Origin: Microbulbifer sp. MKSA007
Lineage (GTDB): Bacteria; Pseudomonadota; Gammaproteobacteria; Pseudomonadales; Cellvibrionaceae
Assembly (NCBI GenBank): GCA_032615215.1
Contig: CP128433.1
Location: 3,307,501-3,371,500, forward strand
Length of the DNA stretch: 64,000 nt
Reading direction: 5' to 3'
The notes below the pieces were generated by a model. The model was not told where the DNA came from and searched no databases. It saw only the letters and a list, made by a program, of their open reading frames with translations. Made by a program: the position numbers and the translations under genes. Each line of letters opens with the position of its first letter. Position 1 is the stretch's first letter. This document shows positions 28,928 to 38,372 of the stretch, one piece after another.

Positions 28928-30607
28928 TTAGAAAGAGCGACGACGGTAAGAGCGGTAATCTGCACGCCAGAAGTTACGCTCTAGCAGACGCTCTAAATGC
29001 TCGCGGCTCACCTTGGGCGCAACGCCATCCAATTGCGCTTGGGCAGCCACTGCCCTGGCAATATGCATGCTCACATCGCGAATATCATTCAGGTGTGGCA
29101 ATAAGGCACCCTCGCCATCTTTCACCACCGGCGCCTGCTCTGCCAGGGCGTTGGATGCTGCCATCAACATACTGTCAGTCACTTTGGATGCACCGGAAGC
29201 AATCACGCCGAGGCCAATACCCGGGAATATATAGACATTGTTACACTGCGCTACCGCATAGTGATGGCCATCGATTTCTACCGCTGCAAAGGGACTGCCA
29301 GTAGCCACCAAAGCTTCGCCCTTGGTCCAGCTGAATATCTCAGTTGGAGTCGCTTCAGCACGGGAAGTGGGGTTTGACAGCGGCATCACCAAAGGACGGC
29401 GGTGCCCCTTATGTAATGCTTCGATTACTGGCTGGGTAAACAGGCCACCCTGCCCCGACACACCAATCAGGATGCTGGGCTCAACATTGCCGATCAATGT
29501 CTCAAGGTTCCAGCTGGACACTCCATCGTACTTGCTCGGGTCCTGGGCCAGAGCTGCTTGGAAGTCGTGTAGGCCTTTCATATCGGAAGTCACAAGCCCG
29601 TAGCGATCGAACATAAAGATCTGTTCGCGAGCCTCGGCATCGGATAGACCGGCCTGCACTTTTGCACTGATGATTTGCTCGGCAATACCACACCCTGCTG
29701 AGCCGGCACCCACTATCGTCACCTTCTGCGCGGCGAGGGTTTCTTGCCAGGTCTTACAGGCAGCCAGGATAGTACCCAGTGCTACAGAAGCCGTGCCCTG
29801 GATATCATCATTAAAACAGCACAGGCGATCGCGATAGCGCTCTAACAACGGCGTGGCATTGGTTTGGGCAAAATCCTCAAACTGAACCAATACCTTGGGC
29901 CAGCGACGTTTTACCGCTTCAATAAATTGCTCCAGGAATTCATCGTACTCTTCCTGGGAAATCCGCTCATGGCGCCACCCCATATACATGGGATCATTCA
30001 GCAAAGTGCGGTTATTGGTGCCAACATCCAAGGTGACAGGCAAGGTATAAGCCGGGCTGATACCGCCACAGGCGGTATACAGGGAGAGCTTGCCAATAGG
30101 GATACCCATGCCGCCGATACCCTGGTCACCCAACCCAAGTATCCGTTCGCCATCCGTCACCACAATAACTTTGACGTTCTCTTTAGTGGCGCTGCGCAGA
30201 ATATCGTCGATATATTCCCGGTCCGGATAGGAGACAAATAATCCCCGGTGGTTGCGATAAATACTGGAAAACTCTTCACAAGCTGCACCTACAGTGGGGG
30301 TGTAGATAATCGGCAGCATCTCTTCCGTATGATGTTCGATCAGATAGAAGAACAACGTCTCGTTGTCGTCCTGGATTCCCCTCAGGTAGATATGTTTTTC
30401 CAAGCCAGTCTTACACTGCTGGAATTGGAGGTAAGCGCGCTTGGCTTGCTCTTCAATCGTCTCAACGGTATTCGGCAGAAGACCGACCAAATTAAACTCG
30501 AGACGCTCTTCCAAGCTAAATGCGCTGCCTTTATTGAGCAGTGGTATTTCCAGTAGGGAGGGGCCTGCGTGGGGGATGTAAAGTGGACGCTTTTCGTTGT
30601 TACTCAT
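28928..30607 (-). CDS. maeA: NAD-dependent malic enzyme
   Basis: 559 residues. It converts L-malate to pyruvate and CO2 with reduction of NAD+, linking the TCA cycle to pyruvate. Seen: YTPTVGAACEEFSSIYR, GLGDQGIGGMGIPIGKLSLY (substrate/metal region), CFNDDIQGTASVALG, and the Rossmann motif TIVGAGSAGCGIAEQI. Length and motifs match the large bacterial MaeA/SfcA class, which is mainly NAD-dependent. ATG at 30607 (MSNNEKRPLYIPHAGP). Monocistronic, with its own promoter region shared with the divergent DUF3604 gene. Confidence 0.95.
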   Translation of the reverse strand: MSNNEKRPLYIPHAGPSLLEIPLLNKGSAFSLEERLEFNLVGLLPNTVETIEEQAKRAYLQFQQCKTGLEKHIYLRGIQDDNETLFFYLIEHHTEEMLPIIYTPTVGAACEEFSSIYRNHRGLFVSYPDREYIDDILRSATKENVKVIVVTDGERILGLGDQGIGGMGIPIGKLSLYTACGGISPAYTLPVTLDVGTNNRTLLNDPMYMGWRHERISQEEYDEFLEQFIEAVKRRWPKVLVQFEDFAQTNATPLLERYRDRLCCFNDDIQGTASVALGTILAACKTWQETLAAQKVTIVGAGSAGCGIAEQIISAKVQAGLSDAEAREQIFMFDRYGLVTSDMKGLHDFQAALAQDPSKYDGVSSWNLETLIGNVEPSILIGVSGQGGLFTQPVIEALHKGHRRPLVMPLSNPTSRAEATPTEIFSWTKGEALVATGSPFAAVEIDGHHYAVAQCNNVYIFPGIGLGVIASGASKVTDSMLMAASNALAEQAPVVKDGEGALLPHLNDIRDVSMHIARAVAAQAQLDGVAPKVSREHLERLLERNFWRADYRSYRRRSF

Positions 30608-30889
30608 ATGCCTGCTTTTGCCTATCGCCCGAAGCGATGATTATTGCGTAGCCATATTTCAATATGACTGAATTAGCCAACCATGTTCTTGAAGTTGCAT
30701 AAATGTGCTAACTCAACTTGAGCCGAAGACTATCTATTGTGCCGATAGATAACAAGGCCCCCGGTGTGGCCCAATTCGCGAATAAACAGAGTCGCTCAAC
30801 TATGCTAGCTGTAATTTATCTTCTCTTCGCAACGAATTCTTTTAAGTTAAAAAGCGATCCGACACATTCAGGAAATGGAGCCGCCATCG

Positions 30890-32857
30890 ATGCACAAGAG
30901 CAAAGCTGGATTAACCCTGCTCCTCTTTATTCTTGTACTCAGCCTTTATAGTTGCAGTAAAAAGCCCGACGGAGATAAAAATACAAATTCAAACGCCCGA
31001 CAGACAGAGGACGCCACTCCAGAAAAACAACGGCCGCTCACGGCGATGGCACCGGAGATAGAAGCGGAGCTGGAAGCCCAACGGGACAGCAATAAACGCA
31101 TCGCTCGCAATGTCTATTTTGGCGATACACATGTCCATACTGGCTGGTCGGTAGATGCGGGGTTGGATGGCGCAATTCTTACTCCAGATGACGCCTATCG
31201 ATTTGCCCTGGGAGAAACTGTTACCTCCAACAGCGGACTGAAAGCCAAGCTCAGCCGCCCTTACGACTGGTTCATGATCACCGATCATTCAGACGGTATG
31301 GGAGTTATCAGCGAGATCGTCGATGGCAATCCGGAAATGATGTCCAATGCCACCTTGAAAAAATGGCGCGAGGCATTAATTTCAGGCAGTGAAGAAGCGA
31401 CCAATGAAGCAAAAAGTGAAGTCATCGTGCTTCAATCAGAAGGCAAACTGCCCGAGCAAGTAATGGACCCCAAATGGATGAAATCCGCCTGGGAAAAAAC
31501 CGTTGAAGCCGCAGAGAAATATTACAAACCCGGAGAGTTTTCTACCTTTATCGCCTTTGAGTGGACAGTTAACGCCGATGGTGGCGACAACCTGCACCGC
31601 AATATTATTTTTCGTGATGGCGCAGACCGCACTAAGACCCTGCTCCCCCTAACCACCTTTGATACCGAAAACCCGGTAAAACTCTGGGAGTGGATGAAAG
31701 CCTACGAAGACAAAACCGGTGGCCGAATGCTCGCCATCCCCCACAACGGCAATATGTCTAATGGCCGTATGTTTATCGAGCGGCAGTTTGATGGCTCCGA
31801 ACTCACTCCGAAGTGGGCACAAATGCGCGCCCGTTATGAACCCCTTTACGAGCTAGTACAGGTAAAGGGACAAAGTGAGTCCCACCCTGCCCTCTCCCCG
31901 GAAGATGAATTTGCCAACTGGGATCTGTGGGATAGAGGCAACCTGATCTTAAAGCCCAAGCCCCCCGGTGCCCTGCAATACGAGTACTGGAGGGAGGCAC
32001 TGAAGTCTGGCCTTCGCCTGGAGGAGAAGCTGGGCACCAACCCTTTCGTGCTAGGCGCAAACGCAGCTACCGACACCCATACCGGGCTTTCGACACCGGA
32101 CCAGGACAACTTCTTTGGCAAGTTCAAGACCCTGGAACCCAGCAACAAGGAGCGCTGGGCGTTTCCCCTGCTCAAGGGGGTTGGTGGAGAGTACTTCGGC
32201 TGGGAACAAGCTGCCTCAGGCGTTACGGGAGTCTGGGCCAACGAGAATACCCGGGAGGCAATATGGGATGCGATGTACCGCAAAGAGACTTTCGCCACCA
32301 CAGGCCCCCGGATATCAGTTCGCTTCTTTGGAGGCTATGACTATAACGATGGGGATATTCACGGTGATCTGGTCGCCAATGGCTATAAAAAAGGCGTACC
32401 AATGGGCGGGAAACTACCTCAAGCCAGTGAGGGACAGGTACCGACATTCCTTATCGCAGCACTGAAAGACCCTGAGGGCGCCAACCTGGACCGTATCCAA
32501 ATCATCAAGGGTTGGCTGGATAGCAGCGGACTCACCCGGGAAAAGATCTTTAATGTGAAATGGTCTGGAAGCCGTAAGCTGGATACCGAGGGAAAACTAT
32601 CCCCAGTTGGGACTACTGTGGATATGAAGACGGCGGAATACACCAACTCCATCGGCTCCCCTCAGCTAATCGCGGTATTCAAAGATCCCGACTTTAACCC
32701 CAAGGAAAGAGCCGTCTACTACCTGCGCGCCCTGGAGATACCCACACCCCGATGGACTCTATTTGACAAGGTACGCTTCGGTATTGAAATGGATGAAAAA
32801 GTACCCCTTACCCAGCAGGGGCGAGCATTCAGCTCGCCAATTTGGTATTCACCCTAG
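30890..32857 (+). CDS. DUF3604 lipoprotein (PHP-like metal-dependent hydrolase fold)
   Basis: About 655 residues. I prefer the ATG at 30890 (MHKSKAGLTLLLFILV) because GGAG lies upstream and the signal sequence ends in a lipobox LYS-C; an ATG at 30875 would add five residues. The mature protein begins with a charged, Asn-rich tether, then the PHP-like metal motifs FGDTHVHTGWSVDAG and ITDHSDGMG, later AIPHNGN and TGLSTPDQDNF. DUF3604 proteins are common in marine bacteria; their substrate is unknown. A MITE lies 6 bp after the stop codon and does not disrupt the gene. Confidence 0.85.
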   Translation: MHKSKAGLTLLLFILVLSLYSCSKKPDGDKNTNSNARQTEDATPEKQRPLTAMAPEIEAELEAQRDSNKRIARNVYFGDTHVHTGWSVDAGLDGAILTPDDAYRFALGETVTSNSGLKAKLSRPYDWFMITDHSDGMGVISEIVDGNPEMMSNATLKKWREALISGSEEATNEAKSEVIVLQSEGKLPEQVMDPKWMKSAWEKTVEAAEKYYKPGEFSTFIAFEWTVNADGGDNLHRNIIFRDGADRTKTLLPLTTFDTENPVKLWEWMKAYEDKTGGRMLAIPHNGNMSNGRMFIERQFDGSELTPKWAQMRARYEPLYELVQVKGQSESHPALSPEDEFANWDLWDRGNLILKPKPPGALQYEYWREALKSGLRLEEKLGTNPFVLGANAATDTHTGLSTPDQDNFFGKFKTLEPSNKERWAFPLLKGVGGEYFGWEQAASGVTGVWANENTREAIWDAMYRKETFATTGPRISVRFFGGYDYNDGDIHGDLVANGYKKGVPMGGKLPQASEGQVPTFLIAALKDPEGANLDRIQIIKGWLDSSGLTREKIFNVKWSGSRKLDTEGKLSPVGTTVDMKTAEYTNSIGSPQLIAVFKDPDFNPKERAVYYLRALEIPTPRWTLFDKVRFGIEMDEKVPLTQQGRAFSSPIWYSP

Positions 32858-32863
32858 AGTTAA

Positions 32864-33126
32864 GGAGCCTCTGAATAACTCCGTGATACCTCTGGCTTTC
32901 AGAGCGGTTCACAATCAAGGCGCGGCTTCGCAGGAATGTCTAGACCTTTCAAGAAGTCGCAACGCGGAGTGTGAATCGCTCTGCAAGCCCCGAAGGGCGG
33001 GCCTTGAAGGCCGCACCTGCTGCGTTGCAGCTCTTGTAAAGGGCTACGGCCATTCGCGGCGAGCTGCGCCTAACATCTGCAGCCTTCAAGACTCGCAGAG
33101 GCATTACGGAGTTATTCAGAGGCTCC
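32864..33126. mobile_element. 263-bp MITE, copy 2
   Basis: Same length and nearly the same sequence as the element at 11494-11756, with ends GGAGCCTCTGAATAACTCCG and its complement. It is flanked by TTAA on both sides (32860-32863 and 33127-33130). No transposase is inside. It lies between the DUF3604 gene and the GyrI-like gene. Confidence 0.93.
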
Positions 33127-33156
33127 TTAAATAGCCCGTATATATACGCGATTCAA

Positions 33157-33606
33157 TTACTTGATGGATATGGCTATCTGAACCTCATTTCCATCCACAT
33201 ACCGCTCAAAATCTGTGGTGAAAGCTCGCTGATGGGGGCAATCCTCCACAGCGAAATAACTCCAAACCTCGCCCCACAAATCAATGGCGACCTGAGGCAT
33301 TTCCCCTTTGGCGGAAAACATTAGGTATTTGCCGGGCAGTATTTGAATCGACTTGAAATCCTCAGACATATCCCTCGACAACATATCTGAACATGCATAC
33401 ACATCAAAAAAGCCGGTATGGTCAGATTCGTAGTTGGAGTAAACACCAAATACCTTAGGGTTGCCCCTTAATTTGGGGGCAGCCTCTGCGCCGAAGCGTT
33501 CCCACATTGGCGTTATCTTTGCTGTTTTCGGGTCAGACTCATTGGCGTTCTTAGTGCGGGTATAAAAACCCACTAATTCCAGGCCTTCTAATTCTCTAAC
33601 TTCCAT
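33157..33606 (-). CDS. GyrI-like / AraC effector-binding-domain protein
   Basis: A 149-residue stand-alone effector-binding domain: ELVGFYTRTKNANE at the front, KVFGVYSNYESDHTGFFDVY in the middle, ILPGKYLMFSAKGEMPQV and a final segment with YVDGNEVQIAISIK. Such domains bind drugs or other small hydrophobic ligands and are found alone (GyrI, YdeE) or fused to AraC regulators. A separate AraC-type regulator lies directly upstream on the same strand (gap 130 nt), which may indicate partnership. Confidence 0.8.
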   Translation of the reverse strand: MEVRELEGLELVGFYTRTKNANESDPKTAKITPMWERFGAEAAPKLRGNPKVFGVYSNYESDHTGFFDVYACSDMLSRDMSEDFKSIQILPGKYLMFSAKGEMPQVAIDLWGEVWSYFAVEDCPHQRAFTTDFERYVDGNEVQIAISIK

Positions 33607-33736
33607 TTCTGTGGACCAATTATTTAGTTATTCGTAGAGTGCCGAATACTATAACAGCTCTCCGGGAACTGGCCAGGCGCACACGGTCACAAGAAATCAC
33701 AAGTACCTTTTCAAGCTGACTTTACAGATTTCTGCC

Positions 33737-34726
33737 TTACCTCTGAAGGGGGTACCCATACATCGATTTATAGAGCTGGGTAAAATAAGATTGACTTGAG
33801 AATCCGCTCTCCAGAGCTATATCGACTAAACGCTTATTGGTAGTCTTCAACTGAATATCAGCATGTTGTAACCTACGTTCGTTAATCCAAGCCTTTGGTG
33901 ACTCAGCTTTAAAGACTTGGCCAAACTTATTCTTGAATGATGTGAGACTCATCCCAATCTGTTTAGCATAATTTGCTACAGACCAGTGCTGAGTAGCATT
34001 TTCCTCCATAAATCGGCGGAAACGCTCGTTCACCGGATTAACCTGCCGAAGCAGCTCGTCAGCTAAGCGACAACCGCAAGCACCCTTCAGCTTTAAGAGA
34101 AGTAATTCTTCCAGCTTTAAATAATTCAAACTCTCATCATTTAACTTGCTAAATGCACTCAGTGAGTCCAAGGTAAAGCGTGTCAGATCGCACTTTGGAA
34201 AAACAAAAGGCCCACTTTTGGGGAACGTTGTCACGCTGGATGCAAGGGCATTCTTTGCTTTAATCAGTACGCGAGAGTGTCGCTCATAAAATCGTGTCAG
34301 CATGGCCGGGCTGATACTCGCACAGATGATTATTAGGTCTTCTCCCTCAGACAAATTATCAACTGTAACATGGCTCATTTCACCCGATAGCCAGATCTCC
34401 CCCGAAGCCATAGGGAATTCGCAAGCATCACTATTGATATCAGCAACACCTGAAATCACCATTGTCAGATTAAAATCTGAAAAAAACCCAATTGAAACAT
34501 TTCCATTTGGTGAAACAAGTATCTTTTGAAACCGAAACAAGTCACCTAAATACTGACTTTCAAATAAGACATTTTGCCTTATGTGAGTGTCCAAATCCTT
34601 TTGGCGAGGGGCAATCATGGAATTCACCACTAAATTTACTTCTTCTGTATCTTTACGCTTCACCTGACTCAGCTGAAGCCAAGCTCCAATCACGACACTT
34701 TTGTTTCCACTGTGCTCAGGGAGCAC
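33737..34726 (-). CDS. AraC family transcriptional regulator
   Basis: 329 residues from a GTG at 34726; an ATG at 34618 (MIAPRQKDLDTHIRQ) is an alternative and would remove an untypical leader. The N-terminal sensing domain is beta-rich (ADINSDACEFPMASGEIWLS). The C-terminal domain has both helix-turn-helix units: WSVANYAKQIGMSLTSFKNKF and KRLVDIALESGFSSQSYFTQ, then YGYP. The inserted GACGCRLADELLRQVNPVNE linker resembles OruR/UreR-like AraC proteins. The effector is unknown. Confidence 0.88.
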   Translation of the reverse strand: MLPEHSGNKSVVIGAWLQLSQVKRKDTEEVNLVVNSMIAPRQKDLDTHIRQNVLFESQYLGDLFRFQKILVSPNGNVSIGFFSDFNLTMVISGVADINSDACEFPMASGEIWLSGEMSHVTVDNLSEGEDLIIICASISPAMLTRFYERHSRVLIKAKNALASSVTTFPKSGPFVFPKCDLTRFTLDSLSAFSKLNDESLNYLKLEELLLLKLKGACGCRLADELLRQVNPVNERFRRFMEENATQHWSVANYAKQIGMSLTSFKNKFGQVFKAESPKAWINERRLQHADIQLKTTNKRLVDIALESGFSSQSYFTQLYKSMYGYPLQR

Positions 34727-35710
34727 TCATCAAGAGATCCGTGCACGGGGTGCGTGGTCACCAAGGGGGAGACAAAGCCGCTTTCGAGTTCAGCCATTAA
34801 AACCCACAATCGTTGAATTGAGCGTTTGAAGAATCATTTGAAAGGCGGATACAGCGAAACTATTTGCAGGACTAAAGTGCCAACCTCTTTAGGAAGGGCA
34901 ACTTTATTAGCCAGGATAAGGGGAAGGTCTCATAAATTAACCTATAAACAGGAACATACAATCCTGCACTACTTAGCGGGCCCTTCCAAAATTCAATTAT
35001 TCTTCATGCGCGACAAAGCAAGTAGACACCCCAATGCACCCTTTACATTTATTTACACTACCTTAAACGGAACAAGAGGAGTCTCTGAGAGTGAGGGATT
35101 GTGAGGTTTAAGCATCGCCTATTCTATTAGAAATAGTGTCACCATATGAAAATTACTGACTTAAAAACCCTAAGTATTCATTAGCAGCCCGGTGGTAATG
35201 AGAGACCTCAGGTATTTGGCAAAAGATATCTAAAACAGGCCCCATAACCATCTACTGGCTTTGTAAATTATGGAAAACCCAAACAATTTGCCTGATTAAG
35301 CCCCTCACTCTGGTGTAATCACCCAAAAACCGCTAGGTAATCACAAAGATACTGCCGGGTAATGCAGCTGTTAACTTAACTACCTTTAAACTTAATAAAC
35401 ATTTGATTTGTACCAGGTATGATTTTTTTCTAAAATGTGAGAAGATAGCTTTTAACAATATCCCTCGGCTCGTCATGACGGACTCTGCACCAAATAGGTG
35501 CCATGGAACCAAGTGGAATATTTATTGATAAATTGAGAGAAGTTTTATATATAAACTATGCAAGCGGATAAGGTCATACCCATACTTAACTTCTATTTTT
35601 CAATTATAGATTAGTATTTATTAAGATCTTTTCTGTTAACTCTTTAATTTGCCAGTATTAGTAATCAGCAAAACACCCTAAACCAATAAACTCTTAAGCC
35701 TTTGAGATTT
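34727..35710. other. Long intergenic region
   Basis: Nearly 1 kb with stops in all frames apart from short chance ORFs (for example 34826-35104, which has no protein-like pattern or start signal). It becomes strongly AT-rich from about 35380. It contains a small repeat of GGTAATCA-like words around 35310-35365. It could hold a decayed gene or the regulatory region of the small gene at 35711. I see no RNA gene. Confidence 0.45.
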
Positions 35711-36046
35711 ATGTCAACTAGTTACTCTAAAGAATTAAATCGGCTTGCCCAACTTATGTGGGAGCAAGAAGCGGAGTTGGAGCTTAAGCCCCAGGAAGAG
35801 AAAGAAGCAGCCCCTGAAAAGTCCTCAGTCAACAACGCTCCTAATGACGTTTTTTGGGGCAAATGGAAAGGGCGATATATCGTGGTAATGCGCTATATAT
35901 CTGGTAGAACAACCTCCAATGTTAAGCTCCCCAATATATATGCCGATGAGGCCGATGCCCGCTCTGCCGCCCTCGATATCATTCGAAAATTTCCAGAAGC
36001 ATCTATTCGCTATCTTTCAGCTAAAGAACTGGCTGTTTACCTATAG
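35711..36046 (+). CDS. Hypothetical soluble protein
   Basis: About 111 residues from the ATG at 35711 (MSTSYSKELNRLAQLMWEQE). It has an acidic helical N-terminus rich in Glu (residues 15-45), then a compact domain with VFWGKWKGRYIVVMRYISGR and a helix-strand end (ADARSAALDIIRKFPEASIR). The composition is protein-like. No family recognised. Confidence 0.6.
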   Translation: MSTSYSKELNRLAQLMWEQEAELELKPQEEKEAAPEKSSVNNAPNDVFWGKWKGRYIVVMRYISGRTTSNVKLPNIYADEADARSAALDIIRKFPEASIRYLSAKELAVYL

Positions 36047-36145
36047 CCAACCCTTAAGAGCTTTAGTTGTTGGTTTTTGAGCAGGGTGGCTGCACTGCAG
36101 AACCGCCCTCCCTCATATTATTTTTATAGGTCACACTATCGGCAA

Positions 36146-37768
36146 TTAATGCTTTGATATAAATTGACGAACTTCCTCCACAAATACATTGGAGGCAGGC
36201 TCACGCCCCAGGAGTAAGTGACCGTCGCTATTGAGACCAACAAATCGAGCGCCAGGTATAGCAGAAGCAATTTCACAGCCCGTTTGAACAGGAATACGCT
36301 GGTCCCCTAGTGAATGGATCACTAAAGTGGGCACATTAATCTCTTTGAGCTTGTCCCGCACATCAATACTGCCAAAAACCGATAGGAAGCGAACAGCATT
36401 TTCCGGCGAAGTAGTCAGCCGCTGAAACTCATTAAACCACTCTAATTCGCTGGCATTCGCGCTTGGCATAAATGTCGTGGAAAAAATCTGCCGATAAGCA
36501 GGGTTATCCTGCCCCCAGCCCGTCGCTGTCAGGGTCATTACTGCTTCACGCTCTTTTATCGTGGCCTCACTGGCACCTATTCGCCAACCTGCGTGATAAC
36601 CCCCAAACAAAATCAGCTGCCTAACACGCTCTGGGTGTCTTACTGCATATTCAATAGATACTGCCGCTCCTTGCGATATACCTAGCAAAGTAAAGTTATC
36701 AACTTCACAGGCATCGACAACTGTCTCAAGGTCTGTAACAAACGACTCAAAAGAGATATTTTCAACTTCCCAATCCGACAGGCCATTCCCACGCTCATCG
36801 TAACGAATAAACTGGTGGTCGACAGAAAGCTCCCGAAACAATGGACTCCATATCGGAGAGTCCCAGTCATGCTCTAAATGACTCAACCAGTTTGCGGCTT
36901 TAACTATAGGAAGCCCCTCTCCCATCTTGGCATAGGCAATACGCACACCATCGCTGGCCGTACAAAACTCAACCTTCTGTTGAGTTAGCAGTTTACGCCC
37001 CGTAGCTAAATCATCACCGGATTTCTGAACTACCGACTCACCAAGCCTGCAGGGCGACCATGTAATGCCTGCTTTGCGGAATCGGTCAGCAAGCCTTGTC
37101 CGTTCGAACTCCACTTCACTACTCAATCCCAATGAGCTCAACAAATGAAGTAACTGCGTTGCAGCGTTTGGGTTAAAGGGCTCCAATGCCACCCAGCTGC
37201 GGGCCCAAGTTAACTGGTCCGGTATAGGAACGCCCGGGTGAGAGGACAAGCGGGACAGCACCCTCCCTTGCAATTGAACAATCTCTTGACGTTCAGACAG
37301 CAACCACCGTTGAAATAGCTCTTGATCGGGCAGATCGATCCCATCCAGGAAAGGCTCCTGCAGCTGTCGATGGATATCTTCCAGCTCTGCTGCCAAAACG
37401 CCGGGGGAATCAAGCTTAAGTGCTATTTCGGCAACATCAATACAAATGCCTTCCGTATCCAAGCTGACACGCTCTCTATCAGCAATGAGGCGCTCTATTT
37501 CTGGGTCGTTGACAATGGATCGAATTTTACTCAAAGACCAGCGCAGGGAGGCACGCGGATCATCGGGCAGCTCCCAAAATATCTCACATAAGCGATCTCT
37601 CCTGTGAGGTCTCGCAGCCAACAGTAAGAAAGCCAAAAGTGCTCGAGTTTTTCTTGAAGGTGGTAGATTAACTGGGCTGCCATCTCGGGAGACCAGCAGG
37701 TCGCCCAGCATTTGGATTGAGATTCCCATTGATAAGTTATTAACCCCTGAAATGTAAGGTACTAGCAT
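36146..37768 (-). CDS. SARP/BTAD-type regulator fused to an alpha/beta hydrolase
   Basis: 540 residues. Residues about 17-105 form an OmpR/SARP-like winged helix (MLGDLLVSRDGSPVNLPPSR, then RRDRLCEIFWELPDDPRASL). Residues about 110-245 form a bacterial transcriptional activation domain made of TPR-like helices (LAELEDIHRQLQ, WVALEPFNPNAATQLLHLLS). Residues about 270-540 are an alpha/beta hydrolase with FIRYDERGNGLSD, nucleophile elbow LLGISQGAAVS (Ser near 362), Asp near 489 in HSLGDQRIP and His near 515 in SDGHLLL. The hydrolase may act as the ligand sensor (inference). ATG at 37768; ATG at 37729 is an alternative. Confidence 0.85.
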   Translation of the reverse strand: MLVPYISGVNNLSMGISIQMLGDLLVSRDGSPVNLPPSRKTRALLAFLLLAARPHRRDRLCEIFWELPDDPRASLRWSLSKIRSIVNDPEIERLIADRERVSLDTEGICIDVAEIALKLDSPGVLAAELEDIHRQLQEPFLDGIDLPDQELFQRWLLSERQEIVQLQGRVLSRLSSHPGVPIPDQLTWARSWVALEPFNPNAATQLLHLLSSLGLSSEVEFERTRLADRFRKAGITWSPCRLGESVVQKSGDDLATGRKLLTQQKVEFCTASDGVRIAYAKMGEGLPIVKAANWLSHLEHDWDSPIWSPLFRELSVDHQFIRYDERGNGLSDWEVENISFESFVTDLETVVDACEVDNFTLLGISQGAAVSIEYAVRHPERVRQLILFGGYHAGWRIGASEATIKEREAVMTLTATGWGQDNPAYRQIFSTTFMPSANASELEWFNEFQRLTTSPENAVRFLSVFGSIDVRDKLKEINVPTLVIHSLGDQRIPVQTGCEIASAIPGARFVGLNSDGHLLLGREPASNVFVEEVRQFISKH

Positions 37769-38372
37769 TTCTCAGAGAAAGGCGCCGGTGATTTTCTCAA
37801 GGATAATTGTTAGCTGTAAACACCGTTCGCGAAAGATGTGAAACCCTCTGCCAAAAACGCTTATTCCAAGATAGACAGCAATGAGAATACCAACGGCGCA
37901 GTGAAGCTTAAATCTGGCCAAGAAAGCACACTCCATTGGGCTTCTTTAGGGGTTAGAGTGGAATCGAAGAATTAGTCTGGCTCGATAGTCTTATCAGGAG
38001 ATTCTGAAAATGCCCCAAATGGACCCCAGTGAAGGGCTAGATCCCCCAATATATAATGGGCATCTACAAGAAGTAGAGCAAACATATTGAGGAGCCGGAC
38101 AACCGTATCGGAAAGGAGTTAAAAACCCATTTTCAAAATCAAAACCATGTCAGTATGGGCCTTATAGCCTAGGCCAATATTTGGAGCTTTGACTCACAAA
38201 AGGCCCTTAGAAACTCATACTAAAACAAACTTACGGAAGGGTTATCAATAAAGAATCGTATGAGCCAAAAGTAGAAGGGAGAGCGACTTCGCCAGGCTTA
38301 CAACCTGTGAACACCCCGCCCAACTACCTAAAACACTTTGCAAATACGCAAGCGCTACCTTACAAGTCTCAA
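37769..38372. other. Intergenic region with possible gene remnants
   Basis: About 600 bases. A 45-codon frame at 37838-37975 (GTG start, ending GQESTLHWASLGVRVESKN) and a 26-codon frame at 38010-38090 (MPQMDPSEGLDPPIYNGHLQ, with AGGAG upstream) read like protein fragments, but both are short and unrecognised. They may be pieces of a decayed gene. Nothing else is seen. Confidence 0.35.

Noticed and set aside
34826..35104. 92-codon plus-strand frame in a long gap
   Set aside because: Composition looks random, no start signal, no recognisable motif.
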